This document shows, piece after piece, positions 54,720-63,704 of a DNA stretch of 64,000 nt (position 1 is its first letter; each line of letters begins with the position of its first letter). The notes beneath the pieces are model-generated. The model was not told the DNA's origin. It was given only the letters and a program-made list of their open reading frames with translations, and made no database searches. The position numbers and the translations under genes are program-made. Origin of the DNA: Paenibacillus harenae DSM 16969 (GTDB taxonomy: Bacteria > Bacillota > Bacilli > Paenibacillales > Paenibacillaceae); assembly GCF_000422465.1 (NCBI RefSeq), contig NZ_AULV01000020.1, forward strand, positions 1-64,000, written 5' to 3'.

Positions 54720-55967
54720 CTAGCTGGCTTCTGCTTCCCTATGCTCCCGCGCCCGCCTTCTGCCAAGCACAAGCATGACCGCGAGCAGCAGCAGCATAAC
54801 GATCACGAGTGCGCTCACGTACCATAACGTCGCCTGCACATGGAATTGGTCCATGATCCAGCCGGTTAACCGCGGGAAGATGGCGCCGCCAAGACCGCCG
54901 CATGCAACGAGCAGGCTCGTCGTCCGCTCGGTCATGCCCGGAATAAGCGCGTTCGCATAGACGAGAGCGATTCCGAATATGCCGGAGAAGCATAAGCCGC
55001 TTAACCCGACAAAAACAAGCGTCCAGCTCAGCTGGCCCATAACCGCCATTAATACAAAGACGGCCGAAGCGCCCAGCGTCGCGATCAATAAATAACGCGA
55101 ATACCCCATACGGTCGGCAAGCACGCCGGCGAATAGGCGACCGAGCACCATCGTTCCCCAGAACAAACTCAGCACTGAGGCGGCCGCCGACTCGCCAATG
55201 CCCGACCTTTCGATCAGAATCGAAGGCAAGTAGTTAGAGAAGCTCATTTCCATTCCGACGTATATCATAAAGAATAGCGCCGACAGCAGAAGGAACGGCA
55301 GCGCTTTGCGCGAATAACCGAAGAAAGCCGAAGCATCCGCCCGGGGAGCGGCGAGCGACGCCGCAATCTCCGCATTTGCTTGACTCCCCTCCGCGGATTT
55401 CGGCGCGTAGCTGAGTTGATCGTCCAGCTCCCCGAACGACATCGTCAGCCAGAGCACGAAGGTGATGCCGGACATTGCCGCCAATATCGGAAAAGAAACC
55501 TGCCATACGTTCTGCTGAATGAGATAAGCCGCCGCGATGGGTATCAGCAGCGCCCCGACGCCAAAGAAAGTTTCCAGCCGGCTCATCGCCGATGCCTTGC
55601 CGTTCTTGGCCAAATCAATGATCATCGCGCCGACAACCGCTTCCGTCATGCCGAAGCCGATACCGGCAAGCGGAGCGATCGCCAGCATCCAGCCCCATGG
55701 GAGCAATAGGCTGTAAGCGGCCTCGCTGGCGGTCAGTATACCGATAGCCAGCAGAACGGCGCCGCGCTTGCCGACTCTCGCCGTCAGTGACGGCGCAAAC
55801 AGAACCCCGACGAGAAAGCCGAGAAACTGATTCATGATCCACTGCCCGCCGTCCTTATAAGTCAGCCCGTAATGCCCGATCAGCTGCTCTAATATCGAAC
55901 CGCCTACGACATGGGCAACCCCGATAACCAGATAGGACAAGCAGCCAAGCCAAATTAACTTTCTCAT
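54720..55967 (-). CDS. MFS transporter
   Basis: A 415-residue major facilitator with about 12 helices. The second half begins near residue 215 (ALPFLLLSALFFMIYVGMEMSFSNYLPS), and GRLFAGVLADRMGYSRYLL is a loop signature. It resembles FucP/FsR-like sugar or drug transporters, but the substrate cannot be told. ATG 55967 follows AGGAGA by 9 nt; eight more codons upstream are in frame without support. It ends 25 nt from the right inverted repeat. Confidence 0.87.
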   Translation of the reverse strand: MRKLIWLGCLSYLVIGVAHVVGGSILEQLIGHYGLTYKDGGQWIMNQFLGFLVGVLFAPSLTARVGKRGAVLLAIGILTASEAAYSLLLPWGWMLAIAPLAGIGFGMTEAVVGAMIIDLAKNGKASAMSRLETFFGVGALLIPIAAAYLIQQNVWQVSFPILAAMSGITFVLWLTMSFGELDDQLSYAPKSAEGSQANAEIAASLAAPRADASAFFGYSRKALPFLLLSALFFMIYVGMEMSFSNYLPSILIERSGIGESAAASVLSLFWGTMVLGRLFAGVLADRMGYSRYLLIATLGASAVFVLMAVMGQLSWTLVFVGLSGLCFSGIFGIALVYANALIPGMTERTTSLLVACGGLGGAIFPRLTGWIMDQFHVQATLWYVSALVIVMLLLLAVMLVLGRRRAREHREAEAS

Positions 55968-56080
55968 ACCATTCGTTCTCCTTATGTACACACGACCTAT
56001 TGCGCTTATCTGTTATAATAATCCTGTTTCATCCGTATTTATGCCCGCAGAGGCATACGGTGATTGGAGGCGGCAGATCC

Positions 56081-56608
56081 GTGACCGATAATCAAAGCTC
56101 CACCCATTATAAACGACATTCGCATGTGATGACTATACACACGATGGAAATCCGTTACGCCCGTGAAATTTGCGAATGGGCATACGAAGAGCCGTTCGAT
56201 ATTTTCAATTGGCCGTCTTGGGAGAAAATGCAAAAGGACGGTATCGAATTCGGCGATTCCGTCCTTCGGGAAGAGCAGTATGCGGCGGTTCTGGGCGGCT
56301 CGAACGAGCTCATCGGCTTTGCGCAATTTTTCCCCATAACAGGCGTAACTAGGCTTGGCTTAGGCTTGCGGCCCGACCTGTGCAGCCAGGGTCTCGGCCC
56401 TGCTTTCATTCGTACGATCTTCCGGGAGGCAATCAGGCGCGCACCATGGAATGAAATCGACCTTGAAGTACTGGCGTGGAACACCCGCGCCATACGCGCC
56501 TATGAACGTGCAGGCTTCCGGATAACGGATACGTACTCGCGCGGGACCCCGCGCGGCTTCGCCGAGTTTCACTGCATGGTATACGATCCGGAGACCGCGG
56601 AGGTTTAA
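56081..56608 (+). CDS. GNAT family N-acetyltransferase
   Basis: A 175-residue single-domain GNAT. The acetyl-CoA loop region is LGLGLRPDLCSQGLGPAFIRTIF, followed by EIDLEVLAWNTRAIRAYERAGFRI, as in RimI/RimJ-type enzymes. The start is GTG 56081-56083, 10 nt after GGAGG. It diverges from the MFS gene on the left. The acceptor is unknown. Confidence 0.88.
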   Translation: MTDNQSSTHYKRHSHVMTIHTMEIRYAREICEWAYEEPFDIFNWPSWEKMQKDGIEFGDSVLREEQYAAVLGGSNELIGFAQFFPITGVTRLGLGLRPDLCSQGLGPAFIRTIFREAIRRAPWNEIDLEVLAWNTRAIRAYERAGFRITDTYSRGTPRGFAEFHCMVYDPETAEV

Positions 56609-56804
56609 TCGCGCCGCGTCTCCCTCTTCCAACGGCATTCAATAAATATTCCCCTCCAGATTCATCGAAATCATTTCTCAAATATAAATAATACTTTTTA
56701 AGACGAACTTCATTTCCATAATATCCAATATTTAATCACACCGATCTGTTGGATTAACTATCGTCGACAGTTATAAGGTTAAATTGGAAGATCGGAGCGA
56801 TACG

Positions 56805-57719
56805 ATGAAGATTGATATCTCGGAGACGCACTTACCTATCTATGAGGCGCTGGCCAGCGCCGTCAGGTTAAAAATTATTAAGCTGCTCTCGCAGCAGGAA
56901 ATGAATATCAAGGAACTCGCGCAAGCGCTGGAGTTAAGCAGCCCAATCATAACCATGCATGTTAAGAAGCTCGAAAAAGCCGGTCTGATCAGCTCTGAGA
57001 TGGTAGCAAGCAGCGGCGGAACCAAAAAGATGTGCAAGCTTATTACCGACGGCATAATGATCGATTTCCCTTCCAATAACCTGCCTGCACTGCGTACCTA
57101 TCATGAATCTATAATATCTATCGGTCATTACACTGACTTCGAAATTGAGCCCACATGCGGCCTAGCTACAACGGCGAAGGTCATTGGCATGTTCGACGAT
57201 TCGCGTTTTTTCCTGGATTCAGATCGCACCAATGCCAAAATATTATGGTTCAGCAGCGGCTTCATCGAATATAGGACCGCGAATTTTTTGCTAAAAAACG
57301 AGAAGCCGACCGAGCTCGAAATATCGTTCGAGATATCATCAGAAGCTCCGTTCGCTAACGAAAATTGGCCGTCGGACATTTCGTTCTACTTAAATGGCAC
57401 CAAAATCGGAATATGGACCAGCCCGGGCGACTTCGGCGTTAAGCGCGGCAAGTTTACGCCTGACTGGTGGTGGGACGGAATCAATCAATACGGACTGCTT
57501 AAGGTAATCAAGATTACGCCGACCGGAACATTTATCGACGGTCTGAAGATTTCGGACGTTACGCTTGATGAAGTAGATATTCTGAACAAGCAATGGAAAT
57601 TCCGTATAGCCGTAGAGCCGGATGCTGAAAATGTAGGCGGCGTCACCTTGTTCGGTTCCGGATTCGGCAATTATAACCAAGACATCGTCTTTAAACTCTA
57701 TTATGAAAGAAACGAGTAG
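56805..57719 (+). CDS. ArsR-type regulator with a large C-terminal sensing domain
   Basis: A 304-residue regulator. The first 80 residues are a winged helix-turn-helix of ArsR type (IYEALASAVRLKIIKLLSQQ, ELAQALELSSPIITMHVKKLEKAGLI). The remaining 220 residues are beta-rich with many aromatic residues (WFSSGFIEYRTANF, FYLNGTKIGIWTSPGDFG, FTPDWWWDGINQYGLLKVIKI) and look like a ligand-binding jelly roll, not the short tail of metal-sensing ArsR. No metal cysteines. ATG 56805 follows CGGAGCG. It lies near the arabinan genes and may sense a sugar; unproven. Confidence 0.82.
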   Translation: MKIDISETHLPIYEALASAVRLKIIKLLSQQEMNIKELAQALELSSPIITMHVKKLEKAGLISSEMVASSGGTKKMCKLITDGIMIDFPSNNLPALRTYHESIISIGHYTDFEIEPTCGLATTAKVIGMFDDSRFFLDSDRTNAKILWFSSGFIEYRTANFLLKNEKPTELEISFEISSEAPFANENWPSDISFYLNGTKIGIWTSPGDFGVKRGKFTPDWWWDGINQYGLLKVIKITPTGTFIDGLKISDVTLDEVDILNKQWKFRIAVEPDAENVGGVTLFGSGFGNYNQDIVFKLYYERNE

Positions 57720-57766
57720 GAGCTTACGGCGTAAGCCGCTTCACTCCTCCCCGTCGCTTTATCCCA

Positions 57767-58196
57767 TTATTCGCCCGCGATACCTGTACGCTCCACGCTT
57801 TCTACAAAGTAACGCTGCGTGAACATGTACAGGATAAGTACCGGCAATATCGTCAGCATGACACCGGCCATAATTTGATTCTGCAGCGTTGGCGCCATTC
57901 CGAGCGTACCGGTGGATACCGAGCTGGCCGCCTGCTGACCTTCCAAGTTAGCGTTGCCGTTGAAGAACGCCATATTTTGCTCCAGGTTAAAATATTCCGG
58001 CACGAGCAAGTACATATTCGGCTCAAACAAGTCATTCCAATGCCAGACGACCGAGAACAGGAAGACAACAAGCATAGCTGGCTTGGCGAGCGGGAACATA
58101 ATCATCAAGTATGTGCGGAACGCACCCGCCCCGTCGATTCTAGCCGCTTCCTCAAGCACGTTCGGAAGCGTCCGATAAAATTGAATGAATATAAGA
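57767..58196 (-). pseudogene. 5'-truncated sugar ABC permease (MalG type)
   Basis: The minus strand encodes the C-terminal half of a CUT1 permease: IFIQFYRTLPNVLEEAARID, the rest of the EAA loop, then two or three membrane helices and the ending YFVESVERTGIAGE. Homology stops at about 58196, where the DNA changes to unrelated sequence. No start codon with a ribosome binding site precedes it in the normal position. It is a remnant cut by deletion or insertion. The usual length would be about 290 residues, against about 143 here. Confidence 0.85.
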
Positions 58197-58435
58197 GAAC
58201 TTCAACATGCTCTTTTATAGAAAAGACATTATGCAGCAATTAGGCATAACGGATGGCGTTAATGCAGTGTTGTACCAACAGTAAAAAAATACGCCGGGGT
58301 ATCAAAAATTAAATTCAGTGCGGCAGACTGGTTAAGAACAAATTATATTGATGCATAGTCCGGTAACGAATACAGTCGGCTGACAGACTTGGGAGACTCA
58401 ATCATGTGCAGTAACCGCAATGACCTATTAAAAAT
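58197..58435 (+). other. Junction region with a possible gene tail
   Basis: Immediately right of the truncated permease, one plus-strand frame reads MLFYRKDIMQQLGITDGVNA, then VLYQQ and a TAA at about 58284. It looks like the end of a foreign gene cut at the same breakpoint, but I cannot assign it. The remaining bases to 58435 show nothing recognisable. Confidence 0.35.
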
Positions 58436-58476
58436 AAATGCAGTCCGTCCTCCCTTAAGAGGCGGGCTGCATTTGT
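58436..58476 (-). terminator. Terminator after the acetyltransferase gene
   Basis: Minus strand AATGCAGCCCGCCTC and GAGGACGGACTGCATT pair with two mismatches around a short loop, followed by TATTTTTAA. It lies 26 nt after the stop at 58502. Confidence 0.8.
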
Positions 58477-58501
58477 TCCGTTTCATAGCGTTCAAAGCAA
58501 A

Positions 58502-58978
58502 TCAGAGTCGCAATACGGTTATTAGCTCGTCTCCTAAGATTTCGCCGTTGTCACGGAAGCCAAAGCTTTCATAAAGCTTATTGGCGGCCACGTTATCATC
58601 CTTATAAGGAATCCAGCAGTAATGTGCAGGCCCTGCCGGAAAGGTGCGGATAAATTCCAAGATTTTTTTCATGGCTTCCCGGCCATAGCCCCTGTTCTGG
58701 CATTGCTTGTCAATCATCAGTCGCAGGATGCAATAGCTGTCGTCTGCGATTGTCGGGAGTTCGTACCCGGTGATTCTATAAGTAATCATTACAAAACCAA
58801 CCGGCTGTTCATCTGCATAAATGGCAAACGGAAATGGATGTCCTCCATTGGTTGCAAGGACATAACACGAAGCCACGCTTGACAGATTGGATGCAACAAA
58901 ACGGCGTTGATCTTCTGATACTTCCAGGTTAAATATGGAACGTCGGTTTTCCAGCGTGATTTTTCTGAGAGTAATCAT
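58502..58978 (-). CDS. GNAT acetyltransferase, spermidine/BltD-like
   Basis: A 158-residue GNAT. MITLRKITLENRRSIFNLEVSEDQ at the N-terminus, the middle YCILRLMIDKQCQNRGYGREAM with the acetyl-CoA loop, and YKDDNVAANKLYESFGFRDNGEI near the end resemble polyamine or BltD/PaiA-like acetyltransferases. The ATG has GGGAG upstream. It lies alone between the truncated permease and the arabinan operon. The acceptor is inferred from similarity in pattern only. Confidence 0.85.
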   Translation of the reverse strand: MITLRKITLENRRSIFNLEVSEDQRRFVASNLSSVASCYVLATNGGHPFPFAIYADEQPVGFVMITYRITGYELPTIADDSYCILRLMIDKQCQNRGYGREAMKKILEFIRTFPAGPAHYCWIPYKDDNVAANKLYESFGFRDNGEILGDELITVLRL

Positions 58979-59118
58979 GCAGGGCTTCTCCCTCCATTAT
59001 CTTAGGTTGCGCCGCGGTCGCTTAATTACCATACAATTTATTCAAAAAAAGTAATAGACTTATGTTGAATTTTTTTATAGACTATTATGTATCTATGCTT
59101 TTTTAGGGAGCATCGTTT

Positions 59119-59148
59119 ACCGGCACATAATTGTGCCGGTTTTTTTTC
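59119..59148 (+). terminator. Orphan rho-independent terminator
   Basis: ACCGGCACA-ATTAT-like hairpin: ACCGGCACA and TGTGCCGGT pair around a short loop, followed by eight T on the plus strand. No plus-strand gene ends nearby; both flanking genes are on the minus strand, and the minus strand has no T run here. It could end a small RNA started around 59060-59090. Confidence 0.7.
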
Positions 59149-59235
59149 GTAGCCGTAAATTGCCCGTAATGCTATTCCTTAAGAAGTTAAGACCCTTTTG
59201 ACAATTTTTTTCGCAACATCTTTAACGTCGCAAAC

Positions 59236-59272
59236 GAAAAGCCGCCGAGGCGGCTGTCACCTTCGGCGGCTT
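59236..59272 (-). terminator. Terminator of the arabinan operon
   Basis: Minus strand AAGCCGCCGA and TCGGCGGCTT form a 10-bp stem with a 16-nt loop, followed by TTCGTTTG, 24 nt after the GH43 stop. Confidence 0.8.
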
Positions 59273-59295
59273 AGCTAAGTCGTCCTAGCTCCCGG

Positions 59296-60246
59296 TTATT
59301 CGAAAATCGGCTTGCCGTCCGCGCTCCACTGCAGCTTGCGGACGAACGTATGACGGTTCGGATCGTACAGCGGATCGCCGACGATCTCCTTGTACGTACG
59401 GGCGTGGAAGACAAGGATGTCGTCTTGGCCGTCCTCCGACTTCGTGAAGCTGTTGTGGCCCGGTCCGAACAGTCCGAGCGCCTCGTCGGTCTTCAGCACC
59501 GGCTGCGGAGATTTCGTCCAGGAGGCCGGGTCCATCAAGTCAGCTTCTTCCGACGCTTCGAGCAGTCCCATGCAATAATGATGGTTCGTCGCACTTCCCG
59601 AATAGGAGATGAAGATGCGTCCGTCGCGCCCCACGACGGCCGCCCCTTCGTTCACGAGGAAACCGGTCGCTTCCCAGTCGTACTCCGGCTTCGTCAGCAT
59701 AACGCCGTCCGCCGCCAGCGTCCACGGATTCGCCATCGGCGCGATGTACAGGTTGGAGTTGCCCTTGATGTCCGGATCTTTCTGCGCCCAGACGAGGTAA
59801 CGGGTGCCGCGGTGCTCGAAGGTCGTCGCGTCTAGAGCGAACGATTCCCACATCGTCTTGATCTGGCCTTTCTCGACCCATTCGCCTTCGAGCGGGTTCG
59901 CCGAAGCGTTCTCCAGCACGAACATGCGGTGATCGAACAGCCCATCGTTCGTCTCCGTCGTACGGGCGGCGGCGAAATAGATATACCACTTGCCGTCGAT
60001 GAAATGGATTTCCGGAGCCCAAATGTTCGCGCTCATCATGCCGGTTGCGTGCTTCCGCCACGCGACGACCGGCTCCGCTTCCGCGAGCCCCGCGATCGTG
60101 CTCGCCCGACGCACTTCGATCCGGTCGTATTCCGGAAAGGACGCCGTGAAGTAGTAGAACCCGTCGTCATGCTTATAGATCCACGGATCGGCGCGCTGCA
60201 ATATAATCGGTTGCTCCGTCGCCGCCATCGTCTTCTGTTCAGTCAT
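59296..60246 (-). CDS. GH43 family glycoside hydrolase (arabinofuranosidase/arabinanase type)
   Basis: A 316-residue five-bladed beta-propeller enzyme without a signal peptide, so cytoplasmic. The catalytic base is D20 in QRADPWIYKHDDGFYY. WAPEIHFIDGKWYIYFAAAR supports the family, and the acid and pKa residues are expected in LDATTFEHRG and NEGAAV. The best guess is exo-acting alpha-L-arabinofuranosidase on short arabino-oligosaccharides taken up by the operon transporter; GH43 also includes xylosidases. The ATG follows GAGGGAGAG. It lies 41 nt after the GH51 gene, last in the operon. Confidence 0.9.
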   Translation of the reverse strand: MTEQKTMAATEQPIILQRADPWIYKHDDGFYYFTASFPEYDRIEVRRASTIAGLAEAEPVVAWRKHATGMMSANIWAPEIHFIDGKWYIYFAAARTTETNDGLFDHRMFVLENASANPLEGEWVEKGQIKTMWESFALDATTFEHRGTRYLVWAQKDPDIKGNSNLYIAPMANPWTLAADGVMLTKPEYDWEATGFLVNEGAAVVGRDGRIFISYSGSATNHHYCMGLLEASEEADLMDPASWTKSPQPVLKTDEALGLFGPGHNSFTKSEDGQDDILVFHARTYKEIVGDPLYDPNRHTFVRKLQWSADGKPIFE

Positions 60247-60287
60247 CGTCTCTCTCCCTCTCTATCATTTTTCCCCCTTGATCGTCA

Positions 60288-61778
60288 TTACGCTTTCGGC
60301 GTCAGGCACACGACCGCCACCGATGCCGGCGGCAGCTTCGCGGACAACGTGCCGTCCGCCCAGCGCGCTTCATCGAACGAACGCTGCGCGACCCGGTCGG
60401 GCCGTTCGAACGTATTGTGCGCGTGAATGTCGTCCGCCGCGAGAATCGAGCCGTTCGCCGTATAGCCGGCGGAAGAACCGCGCAGCTCGATGTTCAGATC
60501 GGCCGCGTTCGCCGGATCGAGGTTCGCCAGGCTGACGCTGATGACGCCATCCTTGATCGATGCGGATACCGTCACCTGCGGCAGCTTCTTGCCGAGCCCC
60601 TCGTATTCGCCGAACGATCCGTGGATCGCGAGCGCCTCGCCGTCCTGGTGCACCTTGAACATTTCGAGCACGTGGTAGGTCGGCGTGAGGAGCATTTGAT
60701 CCCCTTCCGTCAGGATGACCGCTTGCAGCACGTTGACCATCTGAGCGAGGTTCGCCATATGAACCCGGCTGCAGTGCTTGTGGAAGACGTGCAGGTGAAT
60801 AGCCGCGACGAGCGCGTCGCGCATCGTATTCTGCTGGTACAGGAAGCCCGGATTCGTGCCCGGCTCAGTCAGAAACCACGTGCCCCATTCATCGACGATC
60901 AGTCCGACGCGCTTGTTCGGATCGTACTGGTCCATGATCGTGCTGTGGCGCGTAATCAATTCATCCATATAGAACGCCTTGGCCATCGTCTCGGCCCAGT
61001 CTTGCTCGTCGAAGTGGAGCGCCGGCTTCTTCTCCTCCCAGCTGCCCGGGATCGTATAATAATGAAGGCTGAGGCCGTCCATAAGATGGCCGGCTTTGCG
61101 CATGAGCACTTCCGTCCAGCGGTAATCGGCGATGTTCGCGCCGCCCGCGATCTTGTACAGGCGGTTATCGCCGTATTGCCGAACGTACGTCTGATAATTA
61201 CGGTACAGATCCGCGTAATATTCCGGCTCCATGTTGCCGCCGCAGCCCCAGTTCTCGTTTCCTACGCCAAAATATTTCAGCTTCCACGGCTGCTCGCGGC
61301 CGTTCTCCTTCCGCCAGCTCGCCATCGGCGACTCGCCGCCGAACGTCATGTATTCAACCCATTCGCTCATCTCCTGCACCGTGCCGCTGCCGACGTTGCC
61401 GCAGATGTACGGCTCCGTGTCCAGCAACTCACACAGCTGGAAGAACTCGTGCGTTCCGAAGTGGTTGTTCTCCACGACGCCGCCCCAATGCGTGTTGACC
61501 ATCCGCTTGCGCGATTCGCGCGGGCCGACGCCGTCCTTCCAATGGTACTCGTCCGCGAAGCAGCCTCCCGGCCAGCGGAGGTTCGGAATGTTCAGCTTGC
61601 GCAGCGCTTCGAGCACGTCGTTCCGGATGCCTTTCGTATTCGGAATCGGCGAATCTTCGCCGACCCACAGTCCCTCATAAATGCAGCGGCCGAGATGCTC
61701 CGCGAAATGTCCGTAGATATGGCGATTGATCGTGCCGACCGTCCAGTCGGCGTGTACGACTACCTTGTGCGTGGTCAT
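60288..61778 (-). CDS. abfA: Alpha-L-arabinofuranosidase, GH51
   Basis: Removes terminal alpha-L-arabinofuranosyl residues. The 496 residues are typical for intracellular GH51 enzymes. The TIM barrel contains acid/base E175 ([13 protein letters not shown]) and nucleophile E297 ([10 protein letters not shown]), near the E175/E294 positions of the Geobacillus enzyme. [19 protein letters not shown] is the family signature. A C-terminal beta-domain follows (about 385-496). No signal peptide. The ATG follows AAAGGAG. It sits between the permease and GH43 genes. Confidence 0.96.
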   Translation of the reverse strand: MTTHKVVVHADWTVGTINRHIYGHFAEHLGRCIYEGLWVGEDSPIPNTKGIRNDVLEALRKLNIPNLRWPGGCFADEYHWKDGVGPRESRKRMVNTHWGGVVENNHFGTHEFFQLCELLDTEPYICGNVGSGTVQEMSEWVEYMTFGGESPMASWRKENGREQPWKLKYFGVGNENWGCGGNMEPEYYADLYRNYQTYVRQYGDNRLYKIAGGANIADYRWTEVLMRKAGHLMDGLSLHYYTIPGSWEEKKPALHFDEQDWAETMAKAFYMDELITRHSTIMDQYDPNKRVGLIVDEWGTWFLTEPGTNPGFLYQQNTMRDALVAAIHLHVFHKHCSRVHMANLAQMVNVLQAVILTEGDQMLLTPTYHVLEMFKVHQDGEALAIHGSFGEYEGLGKKLPQVTVSASIKDGVISVSLANLDPANAADLNIELRGSSAGYTANGSILAADDIHAHNTFERPDRVAQRSFDEARWADGTLSAKLPPASVAVVCLTPKA

Positions 61779-61821
61779 CGTGTGGTTTGTCTCCTTTATC
61801 TGTAGTAGTAAGTAAGATCTC

Positions 61822-62685
61822 CTATCCTTTGATGCCCGTCAGGGCGATGCCTTCAATGAAGAAACGCTGCGCGAACGCGAACAGAATCAGCGTTGGCACG
61901 AGCGCGACGACCGCGCCGGCCATGATGAGCGTCCATTCCGTCACGTAGTAGGACGAGAAGGAAGATAGCTCGAGCTGGAGCGTATATTTCTCCGGCGTGT
62001 TCAAGTAGATGAGCGGTCCCAGGTAATCGTTGTAGCCCGCGTTGAAGGACAAGATGCCTTGCGTGATAAGGGCCGGTTTCGTAAGTGGAATTATGATTTT
62101 CGTAAAAATGCCGAACGGGTTCATCCCGTCGATCTTCGCCGCATCCTCGAGTTCGTCGGGGAGCTGCTTAATGAATTGGCGCAAGAAGAAAATCGTCATC
62201 GGAGCGCCGAACATGCCCGGAATGATGAGCGGCTTCCAGCTGTCCGTCCAGCCGAACGTCTTGAACATGATGAACGCCGGAATCATCATGACCGCGGCGG
62301 GAATGACCATCGTGCCGACGAGCGTCATGAACAGCTTGTCTCGCCCCGGGAACCGCAGCTTCGCGAAACCGTAGGCGGACAAGGCGCAGACGAACAGACC
62401 GATTACGAGCGTCGGAATGACGACGATCATCGTGTTTAAGAAGCCTCGAATCATGTGCGCATCCGTAAATATTAACTTGTAGTTCTCCCAAGCGATCGTC
62501 GAAGGTATCCACTGCGGCGGATATGAGAACACTTCGCCGTCCGGCTTGAACGACGTGGACAGCATCCATAGGAATGGCACCGCCATGATGATGCCGCCGA
62601 CGATCAGCAGAAGGTAGACGACCGTATTGATGAGCAGTTCGCCTTTTTTCAAGTTGCGGCGGCCGGTTGCCGTTTGCGTACTCAT
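61822..62685 (-). CDS. Sugar ABC permease (MalG/AraQ type), arabinan operon
   Basis: A 287-residue CUT1 permease with six helices. The EAA motif is [26 protein letters not shown] start at ATG 62683-62685 ([11 protein letters not shown]), 10 nt after GGGGGG; a 23-residue longer frame runs into the intergenic bases. It follows the MalF-type gene by 16 nt and precedes abfA by 43 nt. With its partner and the binding protein it should import arabino-oligosaccharides. Confidence 0.93.
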   Translation of the reverse strand: MSTQTATGRRNLKKGELLINTVVYLLLIVGGIIMAVPFLWMLSTSFKPDGEVFSYPPQWIPSTIAWENYKLIFTDAHMIRGFLNTMIVVIPTLVIGLFVCALSAYGFAKLRFPGRDKLFMTLVGTMVIPAAVMMIPAFIMFKTFGWTDSWKPLIIPGMFGAPMTIFFLRQFIKQLPDELEDAAKIDGMNPFGIFTKIIIPLTKPALITQGILSFNAGYNDYLGPLIYLNTPEKYTLQLELSSFSSYYVTEWTLIMAGAVVALVPTLILFAFAQRFFIEGIALTGIKG

Positions 62686-62701
62686 TGATTCGTATCCCCC
62701 C

Positions 62702-63625
62702 TTAGTTGTAGTGGACCCACCGCTTGGACAGCAGGAAGTTGATGAGCAGGACAAACATTATAATGATACCGATAAACCAGGCGATCGCGGACGCGTAGCC
62801 CATCTCGCTGTACTCGAACGCTACGGTGTACAGATAATACACGATTGTCGTCGTCGAGTAATTCGGTCCGCCGCCCGTGAGCAACTGGAACCGCGGGAAG
62901 TCCTGCAGCGCGCCGATGAGCGACGTGATCAAGATGAAGAACGTCACCGGCGAGATTCCCGGAATCGTAATGTGGATGAACTTGTTCCACCCGTTCGCGC
63001 CGTCGACCGTCGCCGCTTCGTACAGGGACGACGGGACGTTGCCGAGCGCGGCTAAGTACAGGATGATGCTGACGCCCATGCCGCCCCAGACGCCTTGGAT
63101 GATGATGGCGATCATCGCCCAATTCTCGTCGACGAGCCATGCCGGCGGATTCAAGCCGAGCTCGCTCAAGTAGTAGTTGAGCAGGCCGAAGTCGGCATTG
63201 AAGATCCATTGCCAGATCATCGCGAGCGCGACGATCGAGCAGATCGTCGGCAGGAAGAACATCATCCGGAAGAAGTTTCTTCCGCGCAGCTTCCGGTCGA
63301 GCAGCATCGCGACACACAACGCGACGATCATGCCGATCGGCACGCCGAGCGCCGCGTAGAACGTGTTCCACAGCGTCTTCCAGACGAGCGGATCATTCGT
63401 AAGCGCGCGTTCGTAATTCTCGATGCCCGAAAACTCGGCGGGCTGTCCGAAGTTAAACGTCGTAAGGCTCATATAGAGCGAATTCAAAAGCGGATAAAGC
63501 AAAAATACGAGCACGCCGATGAACGGCGGGGCGATAAACAGGAATCCCCACCACATCTCGTTGCGGTAGAGCGACTTACGTTTCGACGGCTGGACTTGTA
63601 CGTTAGTCGCCTTCATGGCATTCAT
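62702..63625 (-). CDS. Sugar ABC permease (MalF/AraP type), arabinan operon
   Basis: A 307-residue CUT1 permease with a basic cytoplasmic N-terminus (VQPSKRKSLYRNEMWW), six helices and the EAA motif YEAATVDGANGWNKFIHITIPGISP. The ATG at 63625 follows AAGGGGG by about 8-10 nt; MKATN three codons in is an alternative. It follows the binding-protein gene by 79 nt. No ATPase gene is seen in the window part of the operon. Confidence 0.93.
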   Translation of the reverse strand: MNAMKATNVQVQPSKRKSLYRNEMWWGFLFIAPPFIGVLVFLLYPLLNSLYMSLTTFNFGQPAEFSGIENYERALTNDPLVWKTLWNTFYAALGVPIGMIVALCVAMLLDRKLRGRNFFRMMFFLPTICSIVALAMIWQWIFNADFGLLNYYLSELGLNPPAWLVDENWAMIAIIIQGVWGGMGVSIILYLAALGNVPSSLYEAATVDGANGWNKFIHITIPGISPVTFFILITSLIGALQDFPRFQLLTGGGPNYSTTTIVYYLYTVAFEYSEMGYASAIAWFIGIIIMFVLLINFLLSKRWVHYN

Positions 63626-63704
63626 CAGGGCTGACCCCCTTCTGGATTTGTTCCGTTAAATAAGGAAGCTGGAACGCGTCCGCGTTGCAGCTTCTCGTTA
63701 TGGA

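Noticed and set aside
60417-61805. 462-codon plus-strand frame antisense to abfA
   Set aside because: Long antisense frames are expected opposite GC-rich genes; abfA on the other strand has complete catalytic motifs.
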